A DNA stretch of 64,000 bases from Aggregatilinea lenta (GCF_003569045.1 NZ_BFCB01000002.1:1221506-1285505); one strand, 5' to 3'. Numbered from the stretch's first letter, positions 36,851-44,735 are shown. The notes: generated by a model from the letters alone, not told the origin. Numbers and translations are program-made.

Positions 36851-37150
36851 TTACGGACGGCGATCCAGGCTCATGCGGCTGATGAAATCGTTAATCGAGA
36901 TCGCGGGCAGGCTGAGCGGCTTGAGATGTCCGTGCGAGACCAGTTCCATGCTCACCCGCGCGATGGTCTCGTTGTCGGGCGCTTCGATGATGTGCACGAA
37001 GTCGTACTGGCCCAGCGTCGCGTACTGATCCAGCACCTTGACGCCCAGATTCTCGATGTCCATGCTGGTATCGCGCAGGCACGAGGGATCTTCGGCGACG
37101 CAGGTCGCGCCCTCGCTGGTCAGCATGCTGAGCAAGATATAAATCGGCAT
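36851..37150 (-). CDS. GYD-domain protein
   Basis: 99 residues, ferredoxin-like alpha/beta. IYILLSMLTSEG, VLDQYATLGQYDFVHIIEAP (the GYD position reads GQYD) and NETIARVSMELVSHGHL follow the GYD family (PF08734). Family function is unknown; some members oligomerise like dabb proteins. AAGGAG 9 nt before the ATG. Upstream of the methyltransferase gene and likely co-transcribed. Confidence 0.82.
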   Translation of the reverse strand: MPIYILLSMLTSEGATCVAEDPSCLRDTSMDIENLGVKVLDQYATLGQYDFVHIIEAPDNETIARVSMELVSHGHLKPLSLPAISINDFISRMSLDRRP

Positions 37151-37212
37151 CGTTTTGGACTCCTTCAAGGCAGTTATTAGTGGACAGGCATTAATTTAAG
37201 CTGATCGCCATG

Positions 37213-37318
37213 AGCCGTTAGCGGAAAAGCCAGAATACGGAGTCGCGTCCCTTAGGGCGTCGTATCTGCGTTATTTTCGCTCGACGGCTTTTGGTTTTTG
37301 AGCGAACCGCTAACGGCT
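37213..37318. repeat. Interrupted inverted repeat, ~106 nt
   Basis: Outer arms AGCCGTTAGCGG (37213-37224) and CCGCTAACGGCT (37307-37318) are perfect complements. Just inside, AAAAGCC (37225-37231) pairs with GGCTTTT (37286-37292). The size and terminal inverted repeats recall a small non-autonomous element. No gene lies inside. Confidence 0.6.
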
Positions 37319-37332
37319 AAACGCTAGCCGCT

Positions 37333-38610
37333 CTAAAATACCGTAATCGGTTCTTCTTCGGCGGGCGTAGGCGTCATGGGGGTCGGGATCGCCGCGCCGT
37401 TGTAATTCGGATCGTTGGTGATGCAGGTCTGCATGCCGCTATTGATCGCCTCGCGCTGCGTGTCATTGGGCGACATCTGCAACGCGCGGGTCAGCAGGGG
37501 CCAGGCTTCCGGGCAGCGGTTCAACAGGGCCAGCGACAATCCCTGGATGTACACGCAGTCGATAGACTGGTCCTCCGGCGCGAGGCTCTGCTCGTCCTCA
37601 AGCCGCGCGCACGTCGCAAACGACTCGGCGGCGCTCTCGTAGTTCAGGTTGCGATACTGCGCCCGGCCCAGATTCAGGTAACCTTCAGGATAGGTTGGAT
37701 CCAGCTCCACGGCCTGCGAGCACGTCTCCGCAGCCAGCGCAAACTCGCCTTGCAGCGCATAGGTCGCGCATTTGCGAGTGTAGGCTTTCGCGTTTTCCGG
37801 CTCGATGGCCAGCACCTGATCGTAGGCCGCCACCGCTGCCTCGAAGTCGCCCTGCGCGCGGTAATAAATGGCCAGTTCGTAGTACAGCGGGCCGAGGTTC
37901 GGCTGGCGGGCGAGTGCCTCCTGGTACTGCTCGATCACGGCGTCCGTGTCGCCAGTATACGCCAGCGCCTGCGCCAGCGCGCGGCGCGCGTCCACGCTGT
38001 CGGGGTTGAGTGTCACGGCGCGCTCGGCGGTTTCGAGTGCGTTGCCGGGCCGCCCGGACCAGTAGTAGGCCATCGACAGGTAGGCCCACGCCTCGGCAAG
38101 ATCGGGCGCGAGTTCGACCGCACGCAGCCCGGCGGCAACCGCTTCGTTGTAGCGGCTCTGCTCGTACAGCGCCAGATTCAGCAGCGCACGAGCGCGTGCG
38201 TCGTCCGGCGCGCGCTCAACCGCATCCGTCGCCAGCGCGTCCAACTCTTCGATGCGGGCGTTGTACTGCGTGCCGTCGTAGCCGTCATACAGCAGCGCCC
38301 GGCCAAACTCGAACGCGATGTCCATCCGGTCCGGTTCCAACGCGACGGCCTGACGGTAGAGGTCGACCGCCGCGTCGAGGTCCCCGGCCTGGAAGTAATG
38401 CTCGGCCTCCGTCGCCAGCTCGACCGCGCTGGCCGTCGGCGTGGCGCCCGTCTCGATCAGACCGACGGCCCACTTCTGGAGGCTCTCAAAGCGCAGGAAC
38501 GCACCCCCGATCACCACCAGCACCAGCACGATCGCCGCAATGCGCCGCAGGTGCAGGCTGCGCCCCTGGCGGCCAAAGTGCAGCTTGGATCGATCGCGCC
38601 GGATATACAC
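37333..38610 (-). CDS. Membrane-anchored TPR protein
   Basis: 425 residues. A basic N-terminus and one helix (IAAIVLVLVVIGGAFL) anchor about eight tetratricopeptide units. Examples are AEHYFQAGDLDAAVDLYRQA, AWAYLSMAYYWSGRPGNALE, LYYELAIYYRAQGDFEAAVA and GYLNLGRAQYRNLNYESAAE. A proline/threonine-rich tail follows. Such proteins scaffold envelope or secretion complexes; the partner is not evident. GTG start without a clear ribosome site. It follows proS by 15 nt and may be co-transcribed with it. Confidence 0.8.
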   Translation of the reverse strand: MYIRRDRSKLHFGRQGRSLHLRRIAAIVLVLVVIGGAFLRFESLQKWAVGLIETGATPTASAVELATEAEHYFQAGDLDAAVDLYRQAVALEPDRMDIAFEFGRALLYDGYDGTQYNARIEELDALATDAVERAPDDARARALLNLALYEQSRYNEAVAAGLRAVELAPDLAEAWAYLSMAYYWSGRPGNALETAERAVTLNPDSVDARRALAQALAYTGDTDAVIEQYQEALARQPNLGPLYYELAIYYRAQGDFEAAVAAYDQVLAIEPENAKAYTRKCATYALQGEFALAAETCSQAVELDPTYPEGYLNLGRAQYRNLNYESAAESFATCARLEDEQSLAPEDQSIDCVYIQGLSLALLNRCPEAWPLLTRALQMSPNDTQREAINSGMQTCITNDPNYNGAAIPTPMTPTPAEEEPITVF

Positions 38611-38625
38611 GTAAGGCAGTCCCGC

Positions 38626-40074
38626 CTAATACGCCTTGGCGAAATACGCCATTTCCGCCGCGTCGCCGCCGCAGATCGCGCATTTGCCCGTTTCGCCAGG
38701 GTGCGGCTGGTGCGTCGGGAAGTTGCGGCTGTTAGCGCTGGTGTCTTCCTTGACCTTCGCCTCGCAGTCCGCGCCGCCGCAGAACCACGCCAGCGCCCAC
38801 TCGTCGCCGCGCACGACGCTCACCAGATCGTCATAGCTGCTGACCTCGTGCAGGTGGCTGTCACGGAACTCGGTCGCCTGCTGGAGCAGGCTGGCCTGGA
38901 TCTCGTCCAGCAGCGTGATCACGGTCGCGGCGAGGCCCTCCTGCGCCACGAACGACTTCCCCGCCTTGCCGGGCACGTCGCGGCGCGCCAGCGCCACGGT
39001 GTTATTGGCGACGTCCTTCGGCCCCACTTCCATGCGCAGTGGCACGCCGCGCATCTCCCAGTCATTGAACTTGAAGCCGGGGGAGAGGGTATCACGGGTA
39101 TCCACGTGCACGCGCACCCCCGCCGCGCGCAGGTCCGCCGCCAGCCGCGTGACCGCTTCCATCACCGGCCCCTGCTCCTCTTCCTTGCGGAAGATCGGCA
39201 CCACGACCACCTGAATCGGGGCCATCTTGGGCGGCAGGCGCAGGCCCTGGTCGTCGCCGTGCGTCATAACAATCGCGCCGACCATACGCGTGCTGACGCC
39301 CCAGGAGGTCGTCCAGCAGTGCTGAAGCTCGTTGTTCTCGTCCGTGAACTGGATATCGAACGCCCTGGCGAAGTTCTGGCCGAGGTCGTGGCTGGTTCCC
39401 GCTTGCAGGGCCTTGCCATCGCGCATCATTGCTTCGATGCTGTAGCTGAACAGCGCGCCCGCAAAGCGCTCCTGGTTGCTCTTGCGGCCCGGAATGACCG
39501 GGATCGCCGCGTCATTCACGGCAAAATCGGTGTACACGTCGAGCATCTGCATCGTCTCGGCGCGGGAATCCTCGTGCGTGGCGTGGGCGGTATGCCCCTC
39601 CTGCCACAGGAATTCCATCGTGCGCAGGAACAGGCGCGTGCGCAGCTCCCAGCGCACCACGTTGGCCCACTGATTGATCAGCAGCGGCAGGTCGCGGTGC
39701 GACTGGATCCATTTCTGGAACGCCCAGCCGATGATCGTCTCCGAGGTAGGGCGCACGACCAGCGGCTCCTCCAGCACCTTGCCGCCGCCAATGGTCACCA
39801 CCGCCAGCTCCGGCGCAAAGCCCTCGACGTGCTCGGCTTCCTTCTTCAGGAAGCTTTCGGGGATGAACAGCGGGAAGTACGCGTTCTGGTGGCCGGTTTC
39901 CTTAAAGCGGCGATCCAGCCCGCCTTTCACGCCTTCCCACAGCTCGTAGCCGTAGGGCTTGATGATCATGCAGCCGCGCACCGGCGAGTAATCGGCCAGA
40001 TCCGCCTTCTGCACGACATCGGTATACCACCGGGAAAAATCTTCGCTCTGGGGGGTGACACCCTGCTGTGACAC
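38626..40074 (-). CDS. proS: Prolyl-tRNA synthetase, archaeal/eukaryotic type
   Basis: Charges tRNA-Pro in the cytoplasm. 482 residues of the short class without the bacterial editing insert. Class II motifs are seen: YSPVRGCMIIKPYGYELWEG, LVVRPTSETII (proline/ATP site), MEFLWQEGHTAHAT, and GVSTRMVGAIVMTHGDDQGL. The C-terminal zinc-binding domain characteristic of archaeal-type ProRS has CGGADCE and CAICGG. AAGGAG lies 9 nt before the GTG at 40074; the longer frame to 40173 lacks support. Confidence 0.95.
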   Translation of the reverse strand: MSQQGVTPQSEDFSRWYTDVVQKADLADYSPVRGCMIIKPYGYELWEGVKGGLDRRFKETGHQNAYFPLFIPESFLKKEAEHVEGFAPELAVVTIGGGKVLEEPLVVRPTSETIIGWAFQKWIQSHRDLPLLINQWANVVRWELRTRLFLRTMEFLWQEGHTAHATHEDSRAETMQMLDVYTDFAVNDAAIPVIPGRKSNQERFAGALFSYSIEAMMRDGKALQAGTSHDLGQNFARAFDIQFTDENNELQHCWTTSWGVSTRMVGAIVMTHGDDQGLRLPPKMAPIQVVVVPIFRKEEEQGPVMEAVTRLAADLRAAGVRVHVDTRDTLSPGFKFNDWEMRGVPLRMEVGPKDVANNTVALARRDVPGKAGKSFVAQEGLAATVITLLDEIQASLLQQATEFRDSHLHEVSSYDDLVSVVRGDEWALAWFCGGADCEAKVKEDTSANSRNFPTHQPHPGETGKCAICGGDAAEMAYFAKAY

Positions 40075-40218
40075 GGTCGCGTGCTCCTTGCGTCCAAGGG
40101 TAAGAGGTCGTCGTTGCGCTGCGATCCCGCACGGGACGGCGGCGGGGCGGCCCTGAGGCGCGCCGCGCGGCAATTGTACCGCATTTGCGCAGGACGTCTA
40201 TCATGGCCCTTCCTTTGA

Positions 40219-40227
40219 TGCTACAAT
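40219..40227 (+). promoter_or_regulatory. Extended -10 element upstream of the HTH-doc module
   Basis: TGC-TACAAT, 35 nt before the HTH gene start; the -35 position is poor. Located in the divergent gap with proS. Confidence 0.45.
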
Positions 40228-40261
40228 CGAGACGTTATCCGTTTCAACAGGATGTCCACCC

Positions 40262-40540
40262 ATGACCGACAAACAGACTCCAACCCCTGAGTTCAAGGCA
40301 AAAGTGGTCCTTGAAGTGCTCACACAGGCTAAACAAATCGCTGACAGCAGTCGAGAGTACGGCATCCCTGAGCCGGTGATCGAGCAGTGGGTAAATGTCT
40401 TTCTGGAACGCGCACCGCGCATTTTCGAGGATGAGCATGTTCGGTCGGAGCAGGAGATCACCGATCCCGCGTTCGTTGCCAGCCTTGAGCGCAGTCTGGA
40501 AGAGAACCGCGATATATGGGAAGAACTGGCAAAACACTGA
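40262..40540 (+). CDS. Transposase-like HTH protein, candidate antitoxin
   Basis: 92 residues. The first half, PEFKAKVVLEVLTQAKQIAD and SREYGIPEPVIEQWVNVFLE, is the HTH_Tnp_1 fold found at the N-terminus of IS3-family OrfA. The second half, ERSLEENRDIWEELAKH, is an amphipathic stretch like the toxin-neutralising tail of small antitoxins. The next gene begins 25 nt before this one ends, so the two are coupled. No transposase catalytic gene or terminal repeats are near, so an antitoxin role is more likely than an IS remnant (inference). Confidence 0.68.
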   Translation: MTDKQTPTPEFKAKVVLEVLTQAKQIADSSREYGIPEPVIEQWVNVFLERAPRIFEDEHVRSEQEITDPAFVASLERSLEENRDIWEELAKH

Positions 40541-40929
40541 GCGTAAGCCAGATCGTCGAAATTAACCGCCGAATGATCCGAGAGTTCGGCGGTGTGTTTT
40601 TTGAGGGCGACTCGAATCTGGCAAATTCCGGTTCCCTCGAACATATCCTGGACGCGGTCGAGGGCACATTGTTCGGGGAGCCACTTTACACCGACATTTA
40701 CCAACAAGCAGCCGCCATTGCCTGGCGCATCATCGTCGGGCATATCTTCCACGATGGCAATAAGCGTACTGGAATGGAAGCCTGCCGACTCTATCTTGAT
40801 CTAAGTGGATACGTCATGCATATGGATCGGGAAGTGATCGATGTAGCGCTACAAATAGCCAAACGGGAAATAGAGTTCGAAGCGTTTATCGAGTGGCTGG
40901 CAGAGAGAACCAGTGAGCGTACCGAATAG
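40516..40929 (+). CDS. doc: Fic/Doc-family toxin
   Basis: 137 residues of the Doc type: helices around QQAAAIAWRIIVGHIFHDGNK, with the active motif HIFHDGNKRTG (H76, F78, D80, N82, K83, R84). Doc phosphorylates elongation factor Tu in phage P1, while other Fic proteins transfer AMP. The HxFxD-GNKR form with K instead of the G of AMPylators favours the Doc kinase branch. Overlaps the upstream HTH gene by 25 nt, the usual antitoxin-first order. Start ATG without its own strong ribosome site, consistent with coupling. Confidence 0.88.
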   Translation: MGRTGKTLSVSQIVEINRRMIREFGGVFFEGDSNLANSGSLEHILDAVEGTLFGEPLYTDIYQQAAAIAWRIIVGHIFHDGNKRTGMEACRLYLDLSGYVMHMDREVIDVALQIAKREIEFEAFIEWLAERTSERTE

Positions 40930-40971
40930 TACCCGCTCAAATAATGCGGCCTAAATTTCCAGAGCGCAGTT

Positions 40972-40996
40972 GGGCGGGTCTCTAACCCGCCCCTAC
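40972..40996. repeat. GTAG-type REP-like palindrome
   Basis: GGGCGGGTT-family unit: GGGCGGGT-CTCTA-ACCCGCCCCTAC, ending in the typical CTAC. Confidence 0.72.
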
Positions 40997-41078
40997 GCAC
41001 CTCGACTTAACCAGCGCCAGCGCCCATCACGCCAGATTTTGAACTAACCACCAAGAACTAACGACGAACAACTGCCTT

Positions 41079-41678
41079 TTACGCCTTCGCGTCCCCCAGC
41101 CGCAGCCGGATCGCGGGCGGGTTGGCCCACCATGCCTCTAGCGCCGGGACGACTTCCTCTGGCGACTCGACCAGCGTCAGCCACTGCAAATCGGTCGGCG
41201 TGATGGCCGCGTTCTCGGCGAACGCGGCGACGAAGCGCCGCCACATCGGGCCGACCAGCACGAACGGGCGCGCCGAAAGTTCCCCGACCTGCAGCAGGCT
41301 CCACACCAGCGAGATCTCGCTCAGCGTGCCGACGCCGCCGCGCAGCGCGACGAACGCATCCGGGCGCTGGACCAGGAAAAACAGCCGCTCGCGCAGCGTC
41401 TCGAACGACACGACCTCCTTGCAGAAGCCGTTGGGCTTCAGGCCGCGCGTCTCGAACATGCCGACCGCGCCGCCGATTACGTGGCCTCCGGCCTCGTATG
41501 CGCCCTGGCTGGCGGCTTCCATCACGCCGCTGTAGCCGCCAGACAGCAGCGCATAGCCCGCCTCGGCCAACGCGCGGCCCACCGCCTCTGCGACGTGCCA
41601 ATCGACGCTGCCCGGCGCGACGGATGCGCTGCCATACACCGCCACCACGCGGTCCGTTGCCTGTGAAGAACTGTCCAT
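41079..41678 (-). CDS. LOG-family (lysine decarboxylase-like) nucleotide-binding protein
   Basis: 199 residues of Rossmann type: VVAVYGSASVAPG, YALLSGGYSGVMEAASQGAY, and LRGGVGTLSEISLVWSLLQ. The family hallmark PGGxGTxxE reads RGGVGTLSE here, so the proline is replaced. LOG enzymes hydrolyse cytokinin-type or other nucleoside 5'-monophosphates to base and ribose-phosphate; the wider SLOG superfamily includes nucleotide sensors of bacterial defence. It is the last gene of the minus-strand run that includes the TIR-like and protease genes, 98 nt after the prodomain-like gene. ATG at 41678. Confidence 0.83.
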   Translation of the reverse strand: MDSSSQATDRVVAVYGSASVAPGSVDWHVAEAVGRALAEAGYALLSGGYSGVMEAASQGAYEAGGHVIGGAVGMFETRGLKPNGFCKEVVSFETLRERLFFLVQRPDAFVALRGGVGTLSEISLVWSLLQVGELSARPFVLVGPMWRRFVAAFAENAAITPTDLQWLTLVESPEEVVPALEAWWANPPAIRLRLGDAKA

Positions 41679-41776
41679 ACTATCCCACTCGCTCTTTCTA
41701 TGGTCTTCCGGCCTCACGCGGCGCCGGATCGGCCCCTAAGCATACCCCGGCCCCTTCCGAAGCGCATCCCGCCGGG

Positions 41777-42043
41777 TCACGACTGGGCCGAAAGCTTGCC
41801 CACTTCCTGCACGTCCACAGGCACGCCGTCGAGGATGGAGGGAATCACGTCCTGCGGGGCGAGCTGCGCGGGCGGCACTTTGCGGCTGACCATAACCACC
41901 AGCGCGATCTCGCCCGTGTGCAGGCCGCCGCGATAGCGCACGCCTACGCCCACGCCGACCACATTGGCCTTCCGCATCAGTTCCGCCGTATGCACGCGCT
42001 TGACCGCCTGGACTTTGGCTTGAGCTTCCTGCGGATCGTCCAT
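41777..42043 (-). CDS. Stand-alone copy of the protease N-terminal domain
   Basis: 88 residues that align with the first ~80 residues of the upstream trypsin-like protein. Shared features are KVQAVKRVHTAELMRKANVV versus KETHKEELMDKSNVV, the GVGVGVRYRGG / GVGVGYKVSGG turn, VSRKVPPAQLAP / VREKVPASSLPP, and LDGVPVDVQEVG / LDGVPTDVVEVG. No protease domain follows. It starts 11 nt after the protease stop, with AAGGCGGTG as ribosome site, so the two are made together. A free propeptide-like inhibitor or folding partner is an attractive inference. Confidence 0.8.
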   Translation of the reverse strand: MDDPQEAQAKVQAVKRVHTAELMRKANVVGVGVGVRYRGGLHTGEIALVVMVSRKVPPAQLAPQDVIPSILDGVPVDVQEVGKLSAQS

Positions 42044-42054
42044 GCATCACCGCC

Positions 42055-43056
42055 TTATATCGTCACGCTGAGACAATCCAGCACGTCCTGGATGGGGTTG
42101 AAAATCGTGCTCTGGTCCGACCCGGCAAACAGCAGCCCGACCGCCTGCAACGAATCGCCCGCCACCAGCAGCGAACCCGAATCGCCGGGCGCGGACATCG
42201 CGCCAGACACGAGCTGGCCGTCGAACTGCGCCGTCTGGCCGTCGTAATCGACCGACACGGTCGCGTCGATCACGGTGATCTGCCCGGTCGTCAGGCCCGT
42301 CGAGCGCCCGGACTTGCGCACGGGCATCAGCAGCTCGGCGGGGCGCGTGCCCTGCACCACGCCGATTTCGAGGATCTCGTCGGTGATGAAGCCGTCCTCC
42401 ACGGGGCGCGCGACGGCGGCATCCACGCGGTTGGTCGCCTGCGCGTTGATCTGCATGCTCTGCAGACGATGCTGGGACCCCATCCACCGCGCGATCAGGT
42501 TCGCCAACCCCGCCACACCCCCCGCGATGTTACAACTGCCCGGCGAGGTCGTGAACTCGAGGCGACAGAAACGCTCCAAATGCGCGATCAGGTCGCTGCT
42601 CAGCCCGCCGTCGATGGGACCCGGCTGCAAAATCGCGTCGCCGACCTGGGCGTTGTTCATGTTTGCCAGCACGTGATTGTTGGACAGGATCAGCCGCGCC
42701 CCGGTCGCCCGGTCGCGCACGACCGCGCCGAACGTCCCCGCCGTGATCTGGTAGTGACCGATGCTGACGCCGGGCGGCGCGGGCCGCCAGCGCTCGGTGC
42801 GGGTCTGGAACGCGCGCAGTGTGCCGACCTCTACCACGTCCGTGGGCACGCCGTCCAGTTGTGGCGTCACGCGCGACGAGGGCGGCAAGCTGGATGCGGG
42901 CACTTTTTCGCGCACGAGCACGGTCACGCTCAAGGTGTCGGTGCGTTCGCCACCCGACACCTTGTAGCCGACGCCGACCCCCACCACATTCGATTTGTCC
43001 ATCAATTCTTCTTTGTGCGTTTCCTTAACGGCGATCACGCTCTGCTGGCTGGACAT
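42055..43056 (-). CDS. Trypsin-like serine protease with N-terminal GVGVG domain
   Basis: 333 residues. An N-terminal domain (1-80, NVVGVGVGYKVSGG, LDGVPTDVVEVG) precedes a chymotrypsin-fold domain with a visible triad: H128 in LSNNHVLA, D212 in NRVDAAVA, and S293 in APGDSGSLL. This arrangement recalls bacterial relatives of the plant NAL1 protease. No signal peptide is seen, so it probably acts in the cytoplasm. AAGGAGA ribosome site. It lies 161 nt downstream of the macro/TIR-like gene and directly upstream of a solo copy of its own N-terminal domain. Confidence 0.85.
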   Translation of the reverse strand: MSSQQSVIAVKETHKEELMDKSNVVGVGVGYKVSGGERTDTLSVTVLVREKVPASSLPPSSRVTPQLDGVPTDVVEVGTLRAFQTRTERWRPAPPGVSIGHYQITAGTFGAVVRDRATGARLILSNNHVLANMNNAQVGDAILQPGPIDGGLSSDLIAHLERFCRLEFTTSPGSCNIAGGVAGLANLIARWMGSQHRLQSMQINAQATNRVDAAVARPVEDGFITDEILEIGVVQGTRPAELLMPVRKSGRSTGLTTGQITVIDATVSVDYDGQTAQFDGQLVSGAMSAPGDSGSLLVAGDSLQAVGLLFAGSDQSTIFNPIQDVLDCLSVTI

Positions 43057-43217
43057 GGCTTGGTCTCCTTATCGTCAACCGGTCGATGTCGTGCTCAGGC
43101 GGGAAAAATATTATCGGTGATTGGCTAAACGGGACGGGGAGACGGGGATGGGCGATCCCACGCGGCAGGGAACGACGATGCTTCTGTTAATTCTACACCT
43201 TCCGCGCGGAAACGACC

Positions 43218-44357
43218 CTAGCCGTGTGACCTGTCGAGATTGGGTAGCAGCTTGTCCAGTTCACCCGCCAGCATATCCTTGAGCTTGTGGATTTTTTCGT
43301 ACATCAACACGCGCTGCGTTTTGATGTCGAACGGCAGCAGCTCACCTTCGCGCGCGATCAGCACCGTGGACGTGTTCACACCCCACGCGTAGCCGACTTC
43401 GAGGAACACGTTCGGGTTGCCGCCGTCCAGCAGCGCCACGACGAGCCTGGCCGTGCGGATGCGCTCAAACATGCGGTCGATGATGTCTCCGGTGAAGTGG
43501 TCGAGGTCCATGCGCTCGCACAAATAGCCGCGATCCTTAATGCACGGCTGGATCGCCAGATAAAACTGGTCGTCGTAGTCGTCTTTGAACGGCATGGCGA
43601 CGAAGATGTGCGGGGTGGTCGCGGTCGCCTCCGCGACGCGAAACTCCGGCATGAACGAGTCAGCGCCGCTGATCACGCGTGGTTGCGGCGCAATGATTTT
43701 CAACTCGGGCGCTTCCGCTTCAAAGTCTGCGGGCGGCGGCACGGACGGCGCGGTGATCGGAGCTTCCACCGGGGACCGCATCGCGGCTTGCGGCGCAATC
43801 GGCGCGGCTTCCTCCGGCGCGACCGGCTGCGCCACCAGAAATTCGTCCAGCGCGGCCCGAAATACCTGTGCGCGGTACTCGTTTTGCTCCACGATAGTGA
43901 TACGGGCCAGATCGGACGGATATTCCCCGGCTTCGTAAGCATCCGCGAAGCCCAGCAGCAGCGAGCGGAACGCTTCAACTTCGTCCAGACTAAGACCGGT
44001 TCGCACGCCATGCACGGTCGTCGCCAAGTGTCCGCAGGGCACGCTCTCGCGCCACAACGATCGTAGGAAGCTATGGCCCAGCGCGCGGAGCTGCGCGTAA
44101 TGCAGCGTTTTTACGGCCCCTGTGCCCACGACGACGACCTGCGGGGACGCCAGGGTATTTTCGCTTGGCAGCAGGCGGTATTCGCCGGACGCGGGGCGCT
44201 CGGCTTCGGGTACACCCAGCCGCTTTAGCACCTGGGCATCCAGGCCGGACGAGTTCGGCGCGTATTTCACAGCCAGCACATCGGCGGGAAACGCCAGCGC
44301 GTCGCCCTGCACGACTTCCACCGCGAACCCAAATTTGATCTCCGTGTGCCCGCTCAT
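43218..44357 (-). CDS. Macro-like plus TIR/deoxyribosyltransferase-like fusion protein
   Basis: 379 residues in three parts. Residues 1-175 look like a macro or M17-N fold: VEVVQGDALAFPADVLAVKY, VVVVGTGAVKTL, and DLARITIVEQNEYRAQVFRA. A Pro/Ala-rich linker spans 176-245. Residues 249-372 form a Rossmann-like domain: IFVAMPFKDDYDDQF, IKDRGYLCERMD, TGDIIDRMFERIRTARLVVA, and NPNVFLEVGYAWGVNTSTVL. E320 is in the position of the catalytic Glu of nucleoside deoxyribosyltransferases and TIR NADases. Macro domains bind ADP-ribose, and TIR-like domains cleave NAD or nucleotides. The gene is 16 nt after a MazG-like gene. Annotation by eye; the C-terminal domain is surer than the N-terminal one. Confidence 0.72.
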   Translation of the reverse strand: MSGHTEIKFGFAVEVVQGDALAFPADVLAVKYAPNSSGLDAQVLKRLGVPEAERPASGEYRLLPSENTLASPQVVVVGTGAVKTLHYAQLRALGHSFLRSLWRESVPCGHLATTVHGVRTGLSLDEVEAFRSLLLGFADAYEAGEYPSDLARITIVEQNEYRAQVFRAALDEFLVAQPVAPEEAAPIAPQAAMRSPVEAPITAPSVPPPADFEAEAPELKIIAPQPRVISGADSFMPEFRVAEATATTPHIFVAMPFKDDYDDQFYLAIQPCIKDRGYLCERMDLDHFTGDIIDRMFERIRTARLVVALLDGGNPNVFLEVGYAWGVNTSTVLIAREGELLPFDIKTQRVLMYEKIHKLKDMLAGELDKLLPNLDRSHG

Positions 44358-44373
44358 GGTGTCTCCCTGCTCC

Positions 44374-44676
44374 CTATTCGTCCCACGTGCGCCCGTAGTT
44401 CACGTCCAGCTTGTCGAGGATCGCGCGCTCCAGGTCGATGTCGCTGACGCTCGCCAGTTGCAGCAAATACAGCGCGACGTCGGCCAGCTCGCCCGCCAGC
44501 GCGTCCCGATCCGCGATCTCCCCATTCCACTGGAAGTGTTCCAGAACTTCCGCCGCCTCGATGCTGATCGAGGTGGCGATGTTGCGCGGCGTCTGCGGAC
44601 GCGGGCTGTCCGGCGCATACCAGCCTTTACTGCGCACAAAGTCGTTCATTCGCTGCGTGAGTTCGGCGATGTCCAT
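44374..44676 (-). CDS. MazG-like nucleotide pyrophosphohydrolase
   Basis: 100 residues, all-alpha. The metal-binding motif is E40-A-A-E43 (SIEAAEVLEHFQW) with E63-L-A-D66 (GELADVALYLLQLA), typical of MazG-like/RS21-C6 enzymes that cut (d)NTPs to monophosphates. The sequence RPQTPRNIATSISIEAAEVL is common to dCTPase-like members. The stop lies 16 nt before the macro/TIR-like gene, which has GGGAGAC as ribosome site, so the pair is an operon. It may be housekeeping nucleotide-pool cleaning or part of a nucleotide-based response. Confidence 0.88.
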   Translation of the reverse strand: MDIAELTQRMNDFVRSKGWYAPDSPRPQTPRNIATSISIEAAEVLEHFQWNGEIADRDALAGELADVALYLLQLASVSDIDLERAILDKLDVNYGRTWDE

Positions 44677-44735
44677 AGGCGTATCCAGATGTGCGAGGTG
44701 CAGCAGAGTATGGGGCTATTATAGCGCAGGCGGCA

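Noticed and set aside
37750-40071. 773-codon plus-strand frame opposite the TPR gene and proS
   Set aside because: Antisense of two confidently identified genes; no recognisable domains.
40262-40540. IS3-family transposon fragment
   Set aside because: HTH resembles OrfA, but there is no OrfB, no terminal repeats, and the gene overlaps doc in antitoxin-toxin order.
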